A stretch of 64,000 nucleotides of DNA. It comes from Lagopus muta. Its lineage: Eukaryota; Chordata; Aves; Galliformes; Phasianidae. A program made the translations under genes and the position numbers. The stretch lies in assembly GCF_023343835.1 (NCBI RefSeq), contig NC_064433.1:52728871-52792870 (forward strand). The letters run 5' to 3'. Below, piece after piece: positions 61,701 through 64,000 of the stretch (within the stretch, counting starts at the first letter, position 1; each line of letters begins with the position of its first letter). Below the pieces are notes generated by a model. The model was not told the DNA's origin, made no database searches, and saw only the letters and a list, made by a program, of their open reading frames with translations.

Positions 61701-62420
61701 AAAATTGAAAATTCTCAACTTTTAAGTTCAGCTTCATCGTTTTCATCAAGAACAACTGCAACTTACGCATAAGCTACTTCAGAAAAATATTCTGAAGTAT
61801 ATAGAAACAAGAGAGCTAAGCCTGCATTTTGATCAAGCCTGTCTCCTGTGAAAAATGTAGTGAACCATTTCTTATGGCTAAAAAGCACACCAGCGCCTTG
61901 GTCTAAGCACTGCTTTTACAGGTCAGACTTTGAATCTCTGCATTCACGCATGCATTTTTTTCACAGGGAACCCAGAAAGAAAACTTAGACCAGGACCCAT
62001 ACATAGCAAAACATGATAAACTAATCCTATTTCTGGAGAGGAAAAAAAAATTAAAACTGTACAGTCTAAGAAGAACTTGGGTCAGTTGATGATATGCACA
62101 GTAGAGAGGGAGGGAAATCCAAATATTAAAAAAAAACCCTGAAACTGCAAAAGTGTTTAAGCATTTGCATGGAAAGCAACTTGCATTTCAGTATACTAGA
62201 ACAGGAAATACTTCCAGTTGAAACCAGTTTGACAGTCTTATGCATGGACAGAAACAAACTGTATGGTAACAAGAAACCTGGATTTCAGTTGTATGTATTT
62301 CTAGCATTTACCTTAAAAAGCCTGGGGAAAACATCTGCTGGCTGTCCACGAATAACAAACAAACGTGAATTCAGTTTCCGTAGATTGGCATCAAGATCCT
62401 CAAGACACTGAAGCAGAAAC
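49599..62420 (-). CDS. CRY1: CRY1, cryptochrome 1, coding exons 2-13 (gene extent; first exon off the right edge)
   Basis: CRY1 is the core repressor of the vertebrate circadian clock: with PER proteins it blocks CLOCK-BMAL1 transcription in the nucleus. In birds a CRY1 isoform is also studied in retinal cones. Twelve coding exons join without phase conflict: 62420-62312, 59339-59197, 57886-57702, 56542-56454, 55797-55657, 55139-54828, 52629-52478, 52379-52177, 51397-51296, 50978-50883, 49897-49826 and 49702-49599. Together with about 52 missing codons they give 621 residues, matching the remembered chicken length. The rest of the photolyase alpha/beta fold and the helical FAD domain are complete, with W320, W374 and W397 of the tryptophan triad present. 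S71 and S280, sites known to be phosphorylated by AMPK in mouse, are conserved. The end [20 protein letters not shown] identifies CRY1 rather than CRY2 or CRY4. No frameshift or missing key residue was seen. Confidence 0.97.
49826..49897 (-). CDS. CRY1: CRY1 coding exon 12 (residues 564-588), tail exon
   Basis: 72 nt, phase 1 at both ends, encoding [17 protein letters not shown] and SHLMQPG. By sequence and size it corresponds to human exon 11 (ILHYAHGDSQQTHLL), the exon skipped in the familial delayed-sleep CRY1 allele. Acceptor CTGAACAG, donor GTAATT (weak), followed by a 123-bp intron (49825-49703). Confidence 0.95.
49898..50882 (-). other. CRY1: CRY1 intron 11
   Basis: 985 bp, AT-rich. 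Retention would add [15 protein letters not shown] after Gly564 and then stop. Confidence 0.8.
50883..50978 (-). CDS. CRY1: CRY1 coding exon 11 (residues 532-564), tail exon probably absent from mammals
   Basis: 96 nt (multiple of three, phase 1 at both ends) encoding [19 protein letters not shown] and [13 protein letters not shown] Gly/Ser/Thr/Gln-rich disordered segment matches what I remember of chicken CRY1. I recall no counterpart in human or mouse CRY1. Acceptor TCACTAG, donor GTACTG (weak). Confidence 0.9.
50979..51295 (-). other. CRY1: CRY1 intron 10
   Basis: 317 bp. Retention would add 14 codons ([14 protein letters not shown]) after Gly532 and then stop. Confidence 0.8.
51296..51397 (-). 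CDS. CRY1: CRY1 coding exon 10 (residues 498-532), tail exon
   Basis: 102 nt (multiple of three, phase 1 at both ends) encoding [17 protein letters not shown] and [17 protein letters not shown]. It begins the low-complexity, intrinsically disordered CRY1 tail. Acceptor GCTTAG, donor GTCAGT. Confidence 0.95.
51398..52176 (-). other. CRY1: CRY1 intron 9
   Basis: 779 bp. If retained, the frame continues 24 codons past Gly498 before a stop near 52100. No repeat recognised. Confidence 0.8.
52177..52379 (-). CDS. CRY1: CRY1 coding exon 9 (residues 430-498)
   Basis: 203 nt encoding [57 protein letters not shown] and [12 protein letters not shown]. The C-terminal helix of this exon is the coiled-coil-like helix known to contact PER and FBXL3. 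It ends the conserved photolyase-homology region. Donor GTATGG. Confidence 0.97.
52478..52629 (-). CDS. CRY1: CRY1 coding exon 8 (residues 380-430)
   Basis: 152 nt encoding [18 protein letters not shown] (W397, last of the triad), [18 protein letters not shown] and [15 protein letters not shown]. The donor GTAACT opens a very short 98-base intron (52477-52380) whose acceptor is preceded by an almost pure T tract. Arg430 is split two plus one. Confidence 0.97.
52630..54827 (-). other. CRY1: CRY1 intron 7
   Basis: About 2.2 kb with a CR1 fragment near its 5' end (54625-54775). The remainder is AT-rich and unremarkable. Confidence 0.85.
54625..54775 (-). repeat. CR1 LINE fragment in CRY1 intron 7, same strand as the gene
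   Basis: Reversed tail ATCATAGAATCCTTAGAGTT, then GGAAGGGACCTCTGAGGGCC and AACGAACAGGGACACCACAG. It is second-subfamily and lies 53 bases downstream of exon 7 in the transcript. Confidence 0.92.
54828..55139 (-). CDS. CRY1: CRY1 coding exon 7 (residues 276-379)
   Basis: 312 nt, phase 0 at both ends and the largest coding exon. It encodes [17 protein letters not shown] (with S280), then [20 protein letters not shown] (W320), then [20 protein letters not shown] and [20 protein letters not shown], ending WEEGMK (W374). It carries much of the FAD-binding pocket and two of the three electron-transfer tryptophans. Acceptor CTTCAG, donor GTATTC. Confidence 0.98.
55207..55627 (+). repeat. CR1 LINE fragment filling CRY1 intron 6, antisense to the gene
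   Basis: One of the best-preserved copies here. It has GAGGAGAGGCTGAAGGAGCT, CAGCCTGGAGAAGAGGAGGC and GGTTGGACTGGGTGATCTTT, ending with two full ATTCTATG repeats. It occupies about four fifths of the 517-bp intron 6 (55140-55656), 68 bases from exon 7 and 29 bases from exon 6. A 97-codon remnant of ORF2 (55251-55544) is open. Confidence 0.95.
55657..55797 (-). CDS. CRY1: CRY1 coding exon 6 (residues 229-275)
   Basis: 141 nt, both ends in phase 0, encoding [36 protein letters not shown] and [11 protein letters not shown]. The [16 protein letters not shown] segment is the FAD-pocket signature of cryptochromes. Its donor GTATGA lies only 29 bases from an antisense CR1 element. Confidence 0.97.
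55798..56453 (-). other. CRY1: CRY1 intron 5
   Basis: 656 bp ending at its 3' side in a T14 pyrimidine tract directly before the exon 6 acceptor. No repeat recognised. Confidence 0.8.
56454..56542 (-). CDS. CRY1: CRY1 coding exon 5 (residues 199-228)
   Basis: 89 nt encoding [18 protein letters not shown] and [12 protein letters not shown], the start of the helical FAD-binding half. Acceptor TTTTTCAG, donor GTATAT. Confidence 0.96.
56543..57701 (-). other. CRY1: CRY1 intron 4
   Basis: About 1.2 kb. It holds an unexplained 61-codon minus-strand frame (57327-57512) overlapping a 74-codon frame in another phase. No family recognised. Confidence 0.75.
57702..57886 (-). CDS. CRY1: CRY1 coding exon 4 (residues 137-199)
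   Basis: 185 nt encoding [37 protein letters not shown], then [18 protein letters not shown] and PSLEELG. The acceptor is AACCAG and the donor GTAAGT. It covers the linker between the N-terminal domain and the helical domain, where birds and mammals differ by a few residues. Confidence 0.97.
57887..59196 (-). other. CRY1: CRY1 intron 3
   Basis: About 1.3 kb, AT-rich, with clean donor and acceptor. No repeat recognised. Confidence 0.8.
59197..59339 (-). CDS. CRY1: CRY1 coding exon 3 (residues 90-137)
   Basis: 143 nt encoding [18 protein letters not shown], then [18 protein letters not shown] and [12 protein letters not shown]. It belongs to the N-terminal alpha/beta domain. Acceptor TTTCAG and donor GTAAGT. 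The last codon Lys137 is split two plus one with exon 4. Confidence 0.97.
59340..62311 (-). other. CRY1: CRY1 intron 2
   Basis: About 3 kb and the largest complete intron here. It contains a plus-oriented CR1 fragment at 61125-61507. The remaining sequence is AT-rich with chance frames only. Confidence 0.85.
61125..61507 (+). repeat. CR1 LINE fragment in CRY1 intron 2, antisense to the gene
   Basis: Contains GCAGCCTGGAGAAGAGAAGG, GGCACGGGCTGCCCAGCGAG and GCTCCCTTCCAACCCAAACC, ending TTGATTCTACGGTT. The plus frame 61234-61425 retains a broken ORF2 end resembling SLNIRKKFF and [18 protein letters not shown]. Confidence 0.92.
62312..62420 (-). CDS. CRY1: CRY1 coding exon 2 (residues 53-89)
   Basis: The 109-nt exon completes Arg53 and encodes [20 protein letters not shown] and then [16 protein letters not shown] of the N-terminal photolyase-type domain. 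The acceptor TTTTTTTGCAG and donor GTAAAT are clear. S71 lies in the KLNS segment. Phase in is 2 and phase out is 0. Confidence 0.96.
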
Positions 62421-62621
62421 CTGCAAAAAAATGGAAAGAAATGTTTGCTTTCTGAGGTAGACCAAACAAATTTACAGTAGAAACAGGGATCAAGAGGAAT
62501 AGCCCATCTGTTATCAGATCTTCCATATTTCATGCGTATTTTGATGATGCATGCATGTCCACATCCTAGTTACACTTAGCTTACAGTAATTCAATAGCTC
62601 TTATTAAGCAGCACATAATTG

Positions 62622-62653
<32 letters not shown>

Positions 62654-64000
62654 AACTGAGCTCTCATTCAACTTTTCACCTCAATGCTATTCAGTTCTGG
62701 AACACTTTAAAACATAATCAAGTCTTAACTGAATCTATAAATGTCTTGTCACCCTGAAGGGGGAAAAAATAGCACACCACAAAAAAAGGAGACAATCAGC
62801 TATTGGCATACAGCAATGAAACTTAATCCAAGTGCCCCTTACAACACAGGGGCCTGAACTGTTACTAAAAACAGCATGTCAGGAGTCTAGATGGTCAGAA
62901 GCACGCCTTCGGCCTTCACTTACAAAAATAGCTCTCTTTCTAAGGAGAAATGTCACAAACCAGCTCTACCCTCCCTTGCATTTGTAATGAGCAAATCAGG
63001 AAACAAGAAAAAAAGGGGAGAGAATGGGGTTCTGCAAATCTGCATGTCTTCAGGTCAAACGGGCATTTGCACAAATGATGTTGAGGCAGATCTACACACC
63101 AAGGAATTATTAGTGGATGCAGTAACTATAGGTAACTAATGGTGAAGATTGTTTGTGGGGGAGACAAAAAAAATTGACAAGAAAACTGCAGCTGGTGGAC
63201 ACTTAGAGATGATGGGGATACTCAGTTGAGCATCCCAGTCTCCTCACCAGCTCAGTGTTTTCCCCACAGCATTACCTATGTAATAAAAGTAAGGTTTTAA
63301 TCAGGAGCTGTTCAAACCCTCTACCACGATGATGTTACTGTACAGCAAATCATGTGCTGACCAGGGCAGCTGCTAAGTTTTGTGCATGCATGTGTCACCA
63401 GATTCCCCACCATCAACCAAAAGCGATACCCTGAGAGGCAAAGGAGAGACTTTCCTGCTGGAGGCCATCATTCCTATGAGGACCTGCCACACCACCACTA
63501 CAGGTAGGTGGCACAACAGCTTGAGACCAACTGAGGGACAACACTGCCAGGAGGCTCTGGGGATGTGGCAGCACAGGTGCAATTATGTGGAGATGCCCAC
63601 TGAGCTGCATGTGCCCTGTGTGGTACCAAGACCAGGCACCCAGCAAACAGAACCACCAAAACACCTATTTCACAGAGCAGATTACAAAAAAAATAACCCA
63701 TTGCAATTAAAATGCTATAGACTATAAGATATAACATACACAACAGTTGTGAACCCACTGAAACTGTGAAAGACGACTTGTCTTTCTTACATTATTAAGA
63801 GTTTTTACAATAGATAAGTGATGACTAACATTTTTCCCTTAAAAAGTTGGAGGTAATGTATGAAAAAAATAGCATGCACATGACCAAGAACTGCCAGAAA
63901 TGTATGGCTCACTTGACCTGAAAGGGTAACATAAGCAAGTGACAGAGGAAGCAGGTGTGTAAGAGCACAGCAGCTTCTTTTCTGACAACTACGTTATGTG
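62421..64000 (-). other. CRY1: CRY1 intron 1, partial
   Basis: Runs from the exon 2 acceptor (TTTTTTTGCAG) to the right edge. It contains an A29 homopolymer (62622-62650). I searched for the expected first exon (around YILDPWF) and did not find it in the minus-strand frames. Confidence 0.7.
62622..62650 (+). repeat. Poly(A) homopolymer, 29 nt
   Basis: Uninterrupted A29 in CRY1 intron 1, preceded by GCACATAATTG. No parent transcript recognised. Confidence 0.9.

Noticed and set aside
49599-62420. Assignment as CRY2 or CRY4
   Set aside because: The tail ([28 protein letters not shown]) and total length fit CRY1. CRY2 and CRY4 differ in the tail.
62421-64000. First coding exon of CRY1
   Set aside because: No frame carrying the expected YILDPWF region or the N-terminal start is present, so the exon must lie beyond the right edge.

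Overview
The window looks like nuclear DNA of a bird, most likely a galliform such as chicken. Two things support this. The right third encodes a cryptochrome whose spliced tail and reconstructed length (621 codons) fit avian CRY1. The whole window is also peppered with 3' fragments of CR1 LINEs, the dominant interspersed repeat of bird genomes, many still ending in degenerate copies of the ATTCTATG terminal repeat. The exact species cannot be fixed from the sequence alone.

Left edge (1-1100): the first 285 bases are the start of the first coding exon of BTBD11 (also called ABTB3), read leftward on the minus strand and running off the window. It is preceded by a GC-rich CpG-island promoter and leader. 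That leader contains a 14-unit CAG/CAA tract lying inside an upstream reading frame in the same phase as the main ATG.

Middle (about 1100-47190): no convincing protein-coding exon is visible over about 46 kb. The stretch holds about seventeen CR1 fragments in both orientations, one older degenerate reverse-transcriptase relic (33830-34250), short microsatellites and homopolymer tracts, and a second CpG island at about 44870-45180. That island looks like a promoter but has no recognisable gene attached.

Right part (47190-64000): CRY1 lies on the minus strand. Twelve coding exons (numbered 2-13 here) fall between 62420 and 49599, all with consistent splice phases. They are followed by a noncoding 3' exon at about 47851-47190. 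The first coding exon (about 52 codons) lies beyond the right edge. The photolyase-homology core is intact, including the tryptophan triad W320/W374/W397. The tail is encoded by three symmetric in-frame exons (102, 96 and 72 nt), one of which I do not recall from mammalian CRY1. CR1 copies sit in introns 2, 6 and 7. Those in introns 6 and 7 lie in opposite orientations close to exon 7.

No operon-like or wholly new system is evident. The most interesting points are the modular CRY1 tail, the CR1 pair around exon 7, the polyglutamine-type upstream frame of BTBD11, the orphan CpG island, and a tandem CRY1/BTBD11 orientation that differs from the divergent order I recall for human.
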